DNA of 64,000 nucleotides from Desulfonatronovibrio hydrogenovorans DSM 9292 (GCF_000686525.1 NZ_JMKT01000009.1:248001-312000), one strand, 5' to 3'. Counted from the stretch's first letter, positions 46,611-56,336 are shown. Notes: generated by a model not told the origin, from the sequence alone. Numbers and translations: made by a program.

Positions 46611-47591
46611 TCATTTGCCCGGGGTCAACTTCTGGTTAAGTATTCCTGCCGAATATGAGTACCGATAGCAGAATTTAGCCATATCATTAAATTTTTTAAC
46701 AAATTCCTCCGCTGTTTCATCATCCTTCAAGCTGGAAGTAATGGTTGAAACACACCTTGCCCCGTAATCTCTGACACCGGGAATAGGACCTCCACAGCCA
46801 CGGCATGGTATATTCACATTCAGACAGGATGCACCGCAATCACCCTGAGTGACAGGACCAAAACAGATATATCCCTGCTGAAGAAGACACTTATCTTCAT
46901 CCGGGCGGCCGTCCACAGTCCTGAACACCTCTCCGATAGGCAGTCTTTTCTGATCATGGTCAGCTGGATTGCGTTTGCAAATGTCACAAACAGCTTTGCC
47001 CGAGGTGAGCCAAGATCCCTTGGCAGGCAGGTTTCCACTGACAATGGCCTGAACCAGCTGGGCAATGAAGTCATGGTGAGGAGGACAACCGCCTACAAAA
47101 TAGTCAACCTCAACCAGCTGATCTATAGTACTGACCCGGTTGGTGAAAGCCGGAAGGGTCAAATCATACTTTCCTTCCCAGGTGCATTCGGGCTGAGGAT
47201 AAATCCCGTCAGGGTTGTCAGTGCTGAAGGTGTCTTTATAAGCCTGACTGAACAGCTCCTCCTGGGAGTGACAGTCGCCCAGGGCTGCAATGCCGCCAAG
47301 GCTTGCACAGGCGCCAAAAGCTACCAGAGTCTTGGATTTCTGCCTCAGAACTTTAACAGTATGTTCGTTTTCCGTGTTTCTGATCATTCCATCAACAAAA
47401 GCCAGGTCAATGTACCCGTCTTCCATGGCTTCCAGGTCTTTGTACTTGACGTCAGCTACTGTGGGCGCCCAGAAAACCACATCCAAATGCCCCAGGGCGT
47501 CCAGTAATTTCTCTGACATGTCCACCAAAGCCATTTCACAGCCAGCACAACCGCCGGCCAGCAGAAAACCGAATTTTATTTTTTCAGCCAT
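46611..47591 (-). CDS. mvhG: Cytoplasmic hydrogenase small subunit MvhG-like
   Basis: The 326-residue protein carries Fe-S clusters between MvhA and MvhD. LLAGGCAGCEMALVDMSEKL, GACASLGGIAALGDCHSQEE and CPPHHDFIAQLVQAIVSGNL form the proximal cluster. Later Cys are in AVCDICKRNP, GDCGASCLNVNIPCRGCGGP. It has no Tat signal, so it is cytoplasmic. It directly follows mvhD with no gap. Confidence 0.92.
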   Translation of the reverse strand: MAEKIKFGFLLAGGCAGCEMALVDMSEKLLDALGHLDVVFWAPTVADVKYKDLEAMEDGYIDLAFVDGMIRNTENEHTVKVLRQKSKTLVAFGACASLGGIAALGDCHSQEELFSQAYKDTFSTDNPDGIYPQPECTWEGKYDLTLPAFTNRVSTIDQLVEVDYFVGGCPPHHDFIAQLVQAIVSGNLPAKGSWLTSGKAVCDICKRNPADHDQKRLPIGEVFRTVDGRPDEDKCLLQQGYICFGPVTQGDCGASCLNVNIPCRGCGGPIPGVRDYGARCVSTITSSLKDDETAEEFVKKFNDMAKFCYRYSYSAGILNQKLTPGK

Positions 47592-48005
47592 TTATGCATC
47601 CTCCTTGACAGGATTGGGACCAAGCTCCTGCAGCTCTCTGGTGAATTCCTCCACCACTTCGGCAAACCGCTTGCCCTCGGCTCCGGATATCCATTCCAGT
47701 CTGAAACGCCTGGGATCGAACCCTGCGTCTTCAATCATTTTCTTAAGTACGGTCATCCGGCGGGAAGTCTTGTAGTTGCCATCCTTGTAGTGGCAATCAC
47801 CATAGTGACAGCCACCAACAAGTACACCATCAGCGCCCCTGGCCAGTGATTCAAGGATATACTCCGGTTCAACACTGCCAGAACAGGGTACTTTGATGAG
47901 TTTAATGGTGGGAGGGTATTTGCAGCGCAGGTTACCAGCCAGGTCAGCCCCGGCATAGGTGCACCACTGACAGGCAAACCCCACAATATTCGGATTGAAA
48001 GACAT
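47592..48005 (-). CDS. mvhD: Electron-transfer subunit MvhD
   Basis: The 137-residue protein links the hydrogenase to HdrA through a [2Fe-2S] cluster. FACQWCTYAGADLAGN opens the core, CSGSVEPEYILESLARGADG and VGGCHYGDCHYKDGNYKTSR supply the remaining Cys. In several relatives one of the first Cys is selenocysteine; here all codons are Cys and there is no internal TGA. It is 16 bp after hdrB. Confidence 0.92.
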   Translation of the reverse strand: MSFNPNIVGFACQWCTYAGADLAGNLRCKYPPTIKLIKVPCSGSVEPEYILESLARGADGVLVGGCHYGDCHYKDGNYKTSRRMTVLKKMIEDAGFDPRRFRLEWISGAEGKRFAEVVEEFTRELQELGPNPVKEDA

Positions 48006-48021
48006 TTAATTATCCTCCTGG

Positions 48022-48936
48022 TTATCCCTTATTTATTTTTCTCTTTTCACTCTGGATTTCCGAGATGACTGCATCCCTGGGGGTCTGGCTGATGGCCGCA
48101 ACCTGGGCAGGATCAAAACCCTGGGCCAGGGCCAGAACCTGGGTATAGTAGAACACTGGAATGGTGAAATCGATCATTCCACGTTCCTTGAGTATCTGCT
48201 GAGACATGTCGAATTGCAGAAAACAGGAGGAACAAGTGGTCACGATCATGTCCGGATCAATCTCTTCCTTCATGGACATGAGCTTATCTGTAAACAGCTT
48301 CAAAGACTTTTCTACGTCAGTTGAACGCATCCCGCCCATGCCGCAGCAGAACTCCAGCCGGCTGTAATGGGGAACCTCAGCTCCAAGAGCTTGAGTAAGT
48401 TCCTTGAGAATAGTCGGGAAAAACGAGTTCTTTTCCTTGACGTGATACACATCAGACGGCCACAGGATATGACAGCCAGGCTGGATAGCAGCCTTGAGGC
48501 CATCCAGAGAATAGACCAGGCTTTCCTTAATCTTTTCCGGACCAACCTTTTCATAAAGAACATGAGAAATATGATAGATGTTAGAGGTGCCTTTGAACTC
48601 ACGATCAATGGCCTTGAGGTTCTCATTAACCCTTTTTTTCCGGGCCGGATCATCTTCAATAAAGTGCTTGGCCTCGCTCATGATGCCAAAGCAGCTGTTG
48701 CAGCCGGTCATCAGATCGATATTCTTATCTTCAGCCAGGATGATGTTTCGCGATGAGATGGCGCACCATGTATCCAGATCAAATGATGGGGCGGTTCCCC
48801 AGGCCGGACAGCAGGTGGCACCTTCCAGGTCTTCCACTTCAATCCCAAGGACGGGAAAGGTCTTGCGGAAGGACTGTTCAATGTCCGGAGCTTTGAACGG
48901 GATATTGCATCCCAGATATAAACCGAGTTTTTCCAT
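48022..48936 (-). CDS. hdrB: Heterodisulfide reductase subunit B
   Basis: The 304-residue subunit holds the two non-cubane [4Fe-4S] clusters that reduce the disulfide. The two CCG domains are visible: GATCCPAWGTAPSFD with GCNSCFGIMSEAKH, and LEFCCGMGGMRSTDVE with TTCSSCFLQFDMSQ. In sulfate reducers the disulfide substrate is unknown; DsrC trisulfide or another thiol carrier is often proposed. It follows hdrC by 11 bp. Confidence 0.93.
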   Translation of the reverse strand: MEKLGLYLGCNIPFKAPDIEQSFRKTFPVLGIEVEDLEGATCCPAWGTAPSFDLDTWCAISSRNIILAEDKNIDLMTGCNSCFGIMSEAKHFIEDDPARKKRVNENLKAIDREFKGTSNIYHISHVLYEKVGPEKIKESLVYSLDGLKAAIQPGCHILWPSDVYHVKEKNSFFPTILKELTQALGAEVPHYSRLEFCCGMGGMRSTDVEKSLKLFTDKLMSMKEEIDPDMIVTTCSSCFLQFDMSQQILKERGMIDFTIPVFYYTQVLALAQGFDPAQVAAISQTPRDAVISEIQSEKRKINKG

Positions 48937-48947
48937 TTCCAGCCTCC

Positions 48948-49463
48948 TTAATATAATCCCAGTTCGCCCATGGGGCTGTTTTCCAGTAGTGTCTGAATTT
49001 CCTTCTGCGCCTTTTCATTATAGGCTGAAGTAGGGGCTTCAGGTGCAAGACCGACTTTCTTCCTCAGTTCCCTGGCATCGCTGAAAACCGCATGGCCATA
49101 AGAATGAAGATTCATCTGGCTGGTGATGGCCGAGGTGGAAAAGGCCAGTTCATTGGCCTGATAACGCCTGAAGGCAAACACTACTTCCTGGGGTCTGACC
49201 CCCTGGGGACAGACTTCTGTACACCTGTTGCAGGCCTGACAGCCCCAGGATGAACTCTCCTCGATCATTTCTTCCAGCTGACCATCCAGAACCTTCTTGA
49301 TGAGCAGCCGGCACAGGACCGGGAACCCGGCCTTGACTCCAGGGCAGACCGCTGAGCAGGCCCCGCACTGGACACACTTGAGTATGCCGTGCCCCCCAAG
49401 CTCCGTGATGGTCTTGACCCCCTCGGATATCTTTTCACTGTCTAATTTGATATAATCGGACAT
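48948..49463 (-). CDS. hdrC: Heterodisulfide reductase subunit C
   Basis: The 171-residue iron-sulfur protein has two [4Fe-4S] motifs, CVQCGACSAVCPGVKAGFPV near 36 and CQACNRCTEVCPQGVRPQEV near 76, that wire HdrA to HdrB. Its length is normal. It lies 9 bp downstream of hdrA, with a GGAGGA ribosome site. Confidence 0.93.
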   Translation of the reverse strand: MSDYIKLDSEKISEGVKTITELGGHGILKCVQCGACSAVCPGVKAGFPVLCRLLIKKVLDGQLEEMIEESSSWGCQACNRCTEVCPQGVRPQEVVFAFRRYQANELAFSTSAITSQMNLHSYGHAVFSDARELRKKVGLAPEAPTSAYNEKAQKEIQTLLENSPMGELGLY

Positions 49464-49472
49464 GTCTTCCTC

Positions 49473-51494
49473 CTAAGCAGTTAACGCGGCTATCTGGGCG
49501 TAAATCTGATCTTCTTCGTATCCATGCAGAATAATGGCTGCTGATGGACAGGCCGTGGTGCATACTCCGCACCCTTTGCAGGCTGTCATGTCGATCTCAG
49601 CCCTGGGACGGTCAGCCACCATCCTGAAGGTGATGGCATCATAGGGACAAAGAGGGATGCAGATGCCGCATCCACTGCACTTTTCAGCGTGAACTTCGGA
49701 TATGATGGGATCGATCTTGACCTTGCCCTGAGCCAGAGGAACTGCAGCAACTGCTGCTGCACCCTTGGCCTGGGACACGGTGTCCGGAATATCTTTGGGA
49801 CCCTGACAGCATCCAGCCAGGAAAAGACCACGGACTGAAGTTTCCACAGGTCCAAGCTTGGGATGGAGTTCGCGGTAAAAATGAGATCCGCAGAACTGCA
49901 GGCCTGTGGCCTGGGCCAGCTTCTTGGCGGTTTCGGGCAGCTCTATGGCTGTGGCCAGAACAACCAGGTCGGATTCGTATTCAATGGGTACAGCTCCTTC
50001 CATGTCATAGGCCAGAACCCTGAGCCGGTCTTCCGGCAGGACTTCCAGACCGCCTACTTTACCCTTGAGTATATTAATGCCCATCTTCCGGGCTCCGGTA
50101 TAGTACTCATCATATTCCTTACCTGCGGCCCGGACATCAATGAAATGCATATTGATATTCAGGTCCGGATATTTCTCCTTGAGCAGCCTGGCCTGTTTGA
50201 TCATGTACATGCAGCAGACCCTGGAGCAGTAGGTATGGAAATTCTCATCCCTGGAACCGACACAGGACACAAAAGTGATGGTCTTGGGTTTTTGCTGGTC
50301 TGAGGGACGGACAAGCTTGCCTCCGGAAGGACCAGTGGCTGATATGATCCTTTCCAGCTGCAGGGCTGTTACCACATTGGGGGAATCAGGGGCCAGCTCC
50401 TTGAACCACTTCTTGTCCATGACCTGATAGCCCGTGGCCACCACAATTGATCCAACCTTTATCTCTTCAATGGTTCCATTGGGATCAAACTGCTGGCTGC
50501 GGTCAATGGCATCAGCCGGACAGGCCTCCTGACAGGGGGCAATCATGGGCTTGCCTGTTTTCTTGCTGATCTTGGGTTCCTGACCAAACTTATGGCCTTT
50601 ACAGCTGATACAGTTGGCAGCATCCACTACTGCCTTCTTGGGCACAGCCTGGGGAAAATGAATATAGGCTGCTCCCCTGGGTGACAGACCCTGGTTGAAT
50701 TCATCCGGGATCCTGCCCTTGGTCTGCTCTACACAGACCTCGGCACAATCGCCGCAACCAGTACACTTCTTCCAGTCTATATAGCTCTGCTTATGGCGGA
50801 CCTTGACAGTGAAGTTACCTATAAAACCCTCGACCTCTTCCACTTCGCTGTAGGTCATCAGTTTGATGTTGGGGTGATTGCCCACATCCACCATCAAAGG
50901 AGTCAGGATACAGGCTGAACAGTCGTTGGTGGGAAAGGTCTTGTCCAGCTGGGCCATGATCCCGCCAATGGACGGTTCCTTTTCCACCAGATAGGTGGTG
51001 TAGCCCATGTTGGCCAGCTCCAGGGCTGATGATATCCCGGCTACGCCTCCGCCAATGACCAAAGCTGCCTGGGTCACATCAACATACTTGTCCTCCAGAG
51101 GCTTGAGCCTGGATGCCTTGCCCACTGCACTGGCCAGAAGCTTCATGGCCTTTTCTGTGGCCTGCTCCGGATTGTCCGGATGGACCCAGCTGTCCTGATC
51201 CCGGATGTTGGCCATCTCAAACAGATACTTGTTCAGACCGGCTGACTCCACAGCCGCCCTGAATATGGGCTCATGGGTCCTGGGAGTACAGGCAGCTACC
51301 ACAACCCGGTCCACCAGACCCTCCCTGATATCCTGCTTGACCAGCTCCTGACCCGAATCCGAACACATAAACAAATCCTTGCGGGCCACCACCACCTCAG
51401 GCAAGGCCTCGGCAAACGCCCGAACAGCCTCCACGTCGATGACGCCGGCGATGTTCGTCCCGCAATGGCACACATATACGCCAACTTTAGCCAT
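49473..51494 (-). CDS. hdrA: Heterodisulfide reductase subunit A (flavin-bifurcating)
   Basis: The 673-residue FAD protein is the bifurcation core: H2 electrons are split to ferredoxin and to HdrBC. VGVYVCHCGTNIAGVIDVEA is the N-terminal part. GGGVAGISSALELANMGY is the FAD loop near residue 150, CTGCGDCAEVCVEQ a [4Fe-4S] site, VSCVGSRDENFHTYCSRVCC a Cys-rich site, and the C-terminus ends with two ferredoxin motifs (CSGCGICIPLCPYD, CKGCGVCTTACPSA). It has Cys where some methanogen HdrA has selenocysteine. It starts the leftward hdr-mvh operon. Confidence 0.94.
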   Translation of the reverse strand: MAKVGVYVCHCGTNIAGVIDVEAVRAFAEALPEVVVARKDLFMCSDSGQELVKQDIREGLVDRVVVAACTPRTHEPIFRAAVESAGLNKYLFEMANIRDQDSWVHPDNPEQATEKAMKLLASAVGKASRLKPLEDKYVDVTQAALVIGGGVAGISSALELANMGYTTYLVEKEPSIGGIMAQLDKTFPTNDCSACILTPLMVDVGNHPNIKLMTYSEVEEVEGFIGNFTVKVRHKQSYIDWKKCTGCGDCAEVCVEQTKGRIPDEFNQGLSPRGAAYIHFPQAVPKKAVVDAANCISCKGHKFGQEPKISKKTGKPMIAPCQEACPADAIDRSQQFDPNGTIEEIKVGSIVVATGYQVMDKKWFKELAPDSPNVVTALQLERIISATGPSGGKLVRPSDQQKPKTITFVSCVGSRDENFHTYCSRVCCMYMIKQARLLKEKYPDLNINMHFIDVRAAGKEYDEYYTGARKMGINILKGKVGGLEVLPEDRLRVLAYDMEGAVPIEYESDLVVLATAIELPETAKKLAQATGLQFCGSHFYRELHPKLGPVETSVRGLFLAGCCQGPKDIPDTVSQAKGAAAVAAVPLAQGKVKIDPIISEVHAEKCSGCGICIPLCPYDAITFRMVADRPRAEIDMTACKGCGVCTTACPSAAIILHGYEEDQIYAQIAALTA

Positions 51495-51968
51495 GATCTA
51501 CCTCCTAGGACCTTGGGTTTTAAAAAGACCCATCTGTTTTTGATGAGCCTTGGGACAGTAAGAAAATTTCAAAAATAGAATGCAGAGTTAACACGCCAAA
51601 TCGGCATTGTGTGTTATTATGGAATATCCTGTGCTGCATGCGTACTTACTCCATGGAATTAGTTTTATTTCTGAAACTATGTCCAATACTTATTTTTAAT
51701 CTTCTCTGATCGTAGCAATTGATTAAATCTATGAATATTTTTTGGCATAAAAGTAGGATAAGAATCCAAGCTCATGGTCAATTCGATCTTTCCAGGTCAG
51801 TTCAACAATGGCTGAACGATTTCTACTGGAGGGTTTAATAAAGGTTTTACAAACAATTCTTGTTGGGGTATTAAATTTTGCCTTTTTTAACTTTGCTTTT
51901 TTGAATCGTGGTGACCAAAAAGGCCTTGGGTGGTATTTCATCTTTAACTTTTTGCGAGGTAGGAAGTT
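51495..51968. promoter_or_regulatory. Divergent hdrA/dctP promoter region
   Basis: This 474-bp AT-rich gap holds the promoters of hdrA (leftward) and dctP (rightward). TAACAC at 51589-51594 and GTGTTA at 51611-51616 form a 6-bp inverted repeat spaced by 16, a possible operator. A 70-codon minus-strand frame at 51729-51941 has no ribosome site worth noting and is not counted as a gene. Confidence 0.45.
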
Positions 51969-53045
51969 ATGAAATCGAAATTCACGCTCTGGATTGGAAT
52001 TGCGTTTCTGGCAATGACGCCTTTTCTGTGGAGCTGCGCTTCAGATGAAGCCGCGGATCCCCATGGTGAGCCAGCCCAGGTATTCAGACTTTCCATGGCC
52101 ACCTTCTGGCCATCCACTGCTTTTCAGGTGGCAGAAATGCAGAGACTCTGGATAGATGAAGTAGCCAGACGTACCGAGGGCAGAGTCGTAATAACCCTTC
52201 ATTCAGGTGAAGTTCTGCTTGGAGCCAGGGAGATCTATAACGGGGTTGTCAGTGGTGTTGCTGACATAGGAACAACCTGCCCATCCTACACACCGGGCAT
52301 GTTTCCACTGACCGAAGCCTTTGAGCTGCCTGGATATCGCAATGTCAATGCTGCTGCTGCTTCAGCTACCATCAATGAGGGATATAAGAAGATCAGAGAT
52401 GACTTGGGAATAGATGAATTTGAAGATGTAAAGGTCCTGTTTCTTTGGGCCACCGGACCAGGGAATATAATGTCCAAAGCTCCGGTCAGAACCCTGGAGG
52501 ATATGGCAGGAATGGAAATACGGGCTGTGGGCGGCACAGTTCCTTCCATTGAAAGCCTTGGAGCCACCACCCATGCCATGCCTATGTCTGAGTCCTATCT
52601 TGCCCTGGACCAGGGGCTGGTCAACGGGATACTTGCCCCCAACGAGACTTTGCGTGCTTTCAGACTGTCCGAGGTAATCAGCCATGTCACCAACACTCCT
52701 TTTCTTTATAATGTTGCTTTCATCAAGATCATGAACAAAAGGACCTGGGATTCTTTGCCTGCTGACATACAGGCCATTTTAGAGGAAATGAATGATGAAT
52801 TCGCCATCAAGTATGCCACCATGATGGATGAATTCTCTCAGGACATCCTGGATCAGGCTGTTGAAGAAAGAGGAATTGAGGTAATCAACCTGACTGATGA
52901 TGAGAGGCAGAGATGGCTGGCCAGAGTTGAGCCAGTGGTTGACAAATGGATTCAGAGAAGGGAAGGCCAGGGGCTTCCGGCCTCAGATGTGGTTGAGATA
53001 GTCAGGGAACTGGATGAAACATATTCGGATTATTACGGAAATTAG
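51969..53045 (+). CDS. dctP: TRAP transporter substrate-binding protein DctP
   Basis: The 358-residue periplasmic binding protein has a lipoprotein signal (FLWSC lipobox, lipidated Cys near residue 24). RLSMATFWPSTAFQVAEMQR, GEVLLGAREIYNGVVSGVAD and GAREIY-type contacts match DctP7-like TRAP receptors for organic acids. The conserved Arg that binds carboxylate is in MEIRAVGGTVPSIESLG. The substrate is probably a carboxylate but is not determined. It is first of dctPQM. Confidence 0.9.
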   Translation: MKSKFTLWIGIAFLAMTPFLWSCASDEAADPHGEPAQVFRLSMATFWPSTAFQVAEMQRLWIDEVARRTEGRVVITLHSGEVLLGAREIYNGVVSGVADIGTTCPSYTPGMFPLTEAFELPGYRNVNAAAASATINEGYKKIRDDLGIDEFEDVKVLFLWATGPGNIMSKAPVRTLEDMAGMEIRAVGGTVPSIESLGATTHAMPMSESYLALDQGLVNGILAPNETLRAFRLSEVISHVTNTPFLYNVAFIKIMNKRTWDSLPADIQAILEEMNDEFAIKYATMMDEFSQDILDQAVEERGIEVINLTDDERQRWLARVEPVVDKWIQRREGQGLPASDVVEIVRELDETYSDYYGN

Positions 53046-53065
53046 AAACTGATCTGAACTCGATT

Positions 53066-53102
53066 TCCCCGGACCGGCTGCAGACAATGGTCGGTTCGGG
53101 GA
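53066..53102 (+). terminator. Attenuator hairpin between dctP and dctQ
   Basis: TCCCCG-x-ACCG pairs with CGGT-x-CGGGGA (53066-53102), followed by GTCATTTTTATTT. Partial termination here would leave more binding protein than membrane subunits, as is common in binding-protein transporters. Confidence 0.65.
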
Positions 53103-53126
53103 GTCATTTTTATTTGGAATGTTCAA

Positions 53127-53624
53127 ATGTCCAGACTCGAAAAATTCATATTTGCCATGACCAGAAAGACCTCCCAGGTGGCCCAGGCTGCTCTGGTTCT
53201 GGTCATGCTGGTCATTGTAGCCAACATCATCATGCGCTCCTGGTGGAAACCCCTGCCTGGAAGTTATGAACTGGTTGAACTTTTGGGAGCTGTCATCCTG
53301 TCCATGGGGGCTGCTTATTGTGCCATGACCAGAGGACATGTTACTGTGAGCCTTTTGGTGGATAAACTTCCTAAGACCGGACAGGCAATTGTCGACCTTT
53401 TCACCAGTCTTGTCTCTTTTATATTCATTTCAGCCATCGGCTGGGGCCTCATCAAATACGGAACCATGGTTTCCAAAAGAAGCCTTGAAACCTCGACCCT
53501 GGGCATTCCGCTTTACCCTTTTTACTACCTGGTGGCCATCGGACTCATGATGCTGGCCCTGACCGCTTTGCTGGAACTGCTTAAATCCGTTCTCATTCTT
53601 ATTGGTAAAAGGAATATAAAGTGA
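53127..53624 (+). CDS. dctQ: TRAP transporter small membrane subunit DctQ
   Basis: The 165-residue protein has four membrane segments. NIIMRSWWKPLPGSYELVEL and MGAAYCAMTRGHVTVSLLVD are typical DctQ features. It couples DctP to DctM. Its stop overlaps the dctM start by 4 bp (GTGA). The start is the ATG at 53127, 82 bp after dctP, following the attenuator. Confidence 0.88.
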   Translation: MSRLEKFIFAMTRKTSQVAQAALVLVMLVIVANIIMRSWWKPLPGSYELVELLGAVILSMGAAYCAMTRGHVTVSLLVDKLPKTGQAIVDLFTSLVSFIFISAIGWGLIKYGTMVSKRSLETSTLGIPLYPFYYLVAIGLMMLALTALLELLKSVLILIGKRNIK

Positions 53625-54928
53625 CTCCCACCCAGGTCGGAATTCTGTCGGTTGTTCTTGTTTTTACCCTGATCATTTCCCGGATGCCGGTTGCCTATGT
53701 CATGCTGGTCATCGGGGTGGGCGGATACGCTTATCTCATTTCTCCGGAAGCGGCCCTGTCCATAGCCGCCTCATCCATTTACAATACTTTTGCTTCCTAC
53801 TCCCTGATCGTGGTTCCCCTTTTCGTCTGGATGGGGTATATTGCCTACCATGCCGGAATAAGCAGACGCATTTATGATGCAACTTACAAAGTCATGGGTA
53901 GCCTGCCAGGAGGACTTGCCCTGGCTACCATCGGCGCCAGCACTGCCTTTGGTGCTATTTGCGGATCAACAACCGCCACAGCAGCCACCATGAGTGCTGT
54001 GGCGGTTCCGGAAATGAAGAGGTACAATTATTCCCGCTCCCTGGCCACTTCTGTGGTGGCCTCTTCAGCCATTTTGGGAGTAATGATCCCACCGAGCGTA
54101 ATTTTTATCATCTACGGCATAGCTACCGGTGAATCCATTGCCCGGCTTTTTCTGGCCGGGATCTTCCCAGGCGTTCTGCTCATGACCCTGTTCATGCTGG
54201 TCACTTATGTCATGGTCCGTAGAAATCCCAAGCTTGCACCCACCGGACCCAGGGTAAGCATGAAGAAAAAGCTTAAGGCTGTGCTCAACGGGGGAGTAGA
54301 GGTCATATTAATATTTCTGGCTGTTATCGGGGGGCTCTTCATGGGCTTCTTCACCCCTACCGAAGCTGGAGCAGTAGGAGCTGCAGCCACCCTGGCTGTG
54401 GCAGTAGTCCGGCGTCAGCTGTCCTGGAAGGGTTTTTTTGACTCATTGCGGGATTCCATCCGTATTTCAGCCATGATCATGTTTCTGGTGGCTGGAGCCA
54501 CGGTTTTTGGCCGATTCCTGGCAGTGACCAACATTCCCATGACCATGGCCCTGTGGGCTGCTGAACTGCCCATCCATCCGGTAGCTGTACTGGCAGTAAT
54601 CCTGCTAATATATTTGATCCTGGGCTGTTTTATTGATGCCTTGGCCCTGATTCTGCTGACCATACCCATTTTTTATCCTGTTGCAGTCCAATTAGGATTT
54701 GATCCCATCTGGTTCGGGGTGATCATTGTCCTGGTGGTAGGCATGGGGGTCATCACTCCGCCTGTAGGGGCCAATGTTTATGTTGTGGCCGGGATAGTCC
54801 ATGACACCCCGGTTACGACAATCTTCCGGGGAGCCTGGCCATATTTGTTGACTATAATGGCCTGCATCGCCATCCTGACTGCTTTTCCTCAGATCGCCCT
54901 TTTTCTGCCAGGTTTTTTCAGCGGTTGA
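53621..54928 (+). CDS. dctM: TRAP transporter large permease DctM
   Basis: The 435-residue permease has about twelve membrane segments. GASTAFGAICGSTTATAATM, ASSAILGVMIPPSVIFIIYG and FFTPTEAGAVGAAATLAVAV are core signatures of the ion-binding and translocation region, with GVITPPVGANVYVVAGI near the end. The start is GTG in the GTGA overlap with dctQ. It uses Na+ or H+ to drive uptake. Confidence 0.92.
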   Translation: MTPTQVGILSVVLVFTLIISRMPVAYVMLVIGVGGYAYLISPEAALSIAASSIYNTFASYSLIVVPLFVWMGYIAYHAGISRRIYDATYKVMGSLPGGLALATIGASTAFGAICGSTTATAATMSAVAVPEMKRYNYSRSLATSVVASSAILGVMIPPSVIFIIYGIATGESIARLFLAGIFPGVLLMTLFMLVTYVMVRRNPKLAPTGPRVSMKKKLKAVLNGGVEVILIFLAVIGGLFMGFFTPTEAGAVGAAATLAVAVVRRQLSWKGFFDSLRDSIRISAMIMFLVAGATVFGRFLAVTNIPMTMALWAAELPIHPVAVLAVILLIYLILGCFIDALALILLTIPIFYPVAVQLGFDPIWFGVIIVLVVGMGVITPPVGANVYVVAGIVHDTPVTTIFRGAWPYLLTIMACIAILTAFPQIALFLPGFFSG

Positions 54929-55264
54929 TCTGCTGAATTTTCATGATCAAAGTCACCTTCTGACTGAAGGCTCAGCACACTGGAACCCAGAACTTAACAA
55001 AGCAGGGAATCAAAACCCGGCCTTGAAACAACCCAGCTAAATTCATCAGCCTTCAGCCGGGATCCCCTTCTGAGCAGACCACCAGCCATAAACTCTGATT
55101 TATAATTCAATTTCTTTTTTGTCTGCTAACAGATTCAGAAATCAGTATCTTTTAGTAATTTATCCAATATTTTTTCTGATCTGGAGTTGACCCTTGATGT
55201 CAGAGGCAGATCAGTGTTAATAGGAAATCCTAAACTGATAATCCTTATTATAAGGAGGAATTGT
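54929..55264. other. Intergenic region with inverted repeats
   Basis: There is no gene in these 336 bp. CTGAAGGCT (54964-54972) and AGCCTTCAG (55048-55056) are perfect 9-bp complements 75 bp apart. CCTTAT-T-ATAAGG (55243-55255) is a 13-bp palindrome that overlaps the ribosome site of the next gene. Confidence 0.5.
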
Positions 55265-55705
55265 ATGGAGAAAATTTGGGTTTTAGCAGCAGACAACAGC
55301 CGGGCCAGGTTATTTGAAACCACTAAACGCACCGCCCTGGAAAAAGAAATCCAGTCAATGGTGCATCCAGCCGGAAGAAAAAGCGTTCATGATCTGGTGG
55401 AGGACCGTCCCGGACGAAACCCTCATGTGGCGGATTCTGAAAAGCGGGTTGCTTATGCCCCCTCGGTTGATCCCAAAAAACATGAAGCCCATCAGTTTGC
55501 CAGGTCTCTGGCTGGAATTTTGAACAAGGCTGCAAGGAATAATGAATTCCAGAAACTATACATCCTGGCTCCGCCGAGCATGCTCGGCATGCTCAGGGCC
55601 GAGCTGGACCATCATTCCAAAGAAAAGTTGCTGGCCCAGGTTGATAAAAACGTTACCCAGCTTAAAATGGAAGAAATCAGAAAACAACTGCCTGAATACA
55701 TGTAA
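55265..55705 (+). CDS. Host-attachment-family protein (PF10116 type)
   Basis: The 146-residue protein begins [20 protein letters not shown] and continues with [20 protein letters not shown] and [20 protein letters not shown], which match the 'required for attachment to host cells' family. Its fold resembles release-factor eRF1 domain-like proteins; the name comes from plant pathogens and need not apply here. ATAAGGAGG lies 7 bp before the ATG at 55265. sodB follows after 37 bp, so the two are probably co-transcribed. Confidence 0.8.
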   Translation: MEKIWVLAADNSRARLFETTKRTALEKEIQSMVHPAGRKSVHDLVEDRPGRNPHVADSEKRVAYAPSVDPKKHEAHQFARSLAGILNKAARNNEFQKLYILAPPSMLGMLRAELDHHSKEKLLAQVDKNVTQLKMEEIRKQLPEYM

Positions 55706-55742
55706 TACCTTATACAACCATAACTTTTACAAGGAGGAAATC

Positions 55743-56336
55743 ATGAGTTTCACCCTGCCTGAACTGCCCTATTCCAAGGACGCCCTGGCTCCTCATATCA
55801 GTGTCCAGACCCTGGAGTTTCATCATGGAAAACATCACAACACTTATGTAGTTAATCTGAACAAGCTGATCCAAGGAACTGATCTGGCCAGCGAATCCCT
55901 GGAAACGATCATTCAGAAGTCAGCAGGTGTTCCTGACAAATCCGGGATCTTCAATAATGCAGCCCAGGTCTGGAACCACACATTCTACTGGAACTGCATG
56001 AAGCCGGGTGGAGGAGGAAAACCATCAGGACCTGTATCAGAAAAGATTAATCAGGATCTTGGTGGATATGAAAAGTTCGTGGAAGAATTCAAAAATGCCG
56101 GTCTGACTCAGTTTGGAAGCGGATGGGCCTGGCTGGTGCTCAAGGGAGGCAAGCTGGAAGTAATGAAGACCCTTAATGCTGACACTCCCCTGGCCCACGG
56201 CATTAAGCCCCTTTTGACCATGGATGTCTGGGAACACGCCTATTATCTGGATTATCAGAACAGACGGCCGGACTACATTGATACCTTTATCAGCAGCCTT
56301 ATCAATTGGGAATTTGTCAATTCCGGCTTAAGTTAA
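55743..56336 (+). CDS. sodB: Superoxide dismutase, Fe type
   Basis: It converts superoxide to O2 and H2O2, defending an anaerobe during air exposure. The 197-residue protein has [18 protein letters not shown], the metal His in [37 protein letters not shown], and [20 protein letters not shown] with Asp and His ligands. The GGGG insert and overall size fit the iron form. No export signal is present. AAGGAGG precedes the ATG at 55743; a longer frame upstream overlaps the previous gene and is rejected. Confidence 0.93.
   Translation: MSFTLPELPYSKDALAPHISVQTLEFHHGKHHNTYVVNLNKLIQGTDLASESLETIIQKSAGVPDKSGIFNNAAQVWNHTFYWNCMKPGGGGKPSGPVSEKINQDLGGYEKFVEEFKNAGLTQFGSGWAWLVLKGGKLEVMKTLNADTPLAHGIKPLLTMDVWEHAYYLDYQNRRPDYIDTFISSLINWEFVNSGLS

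Noticed and set aside
47592-51494. Selenocysteine in MvhD or HdrA
   Set aside because: Both families have Sec members, but these frames have Cys codons at the relevant places and no internal TGA.
51729-51941. 70-codon minus-strand frame in the hdrA/dctP gap
   Set aside because: Low-complexity basic N-terminus, no family and no ribosome site; it may be chance.
55542-55742. N-terminal extension of SodB
   Set aside because: It overlaps the preceding gene in another frame, and the SodB N-terminus with AAGGAGG starts at 55743.
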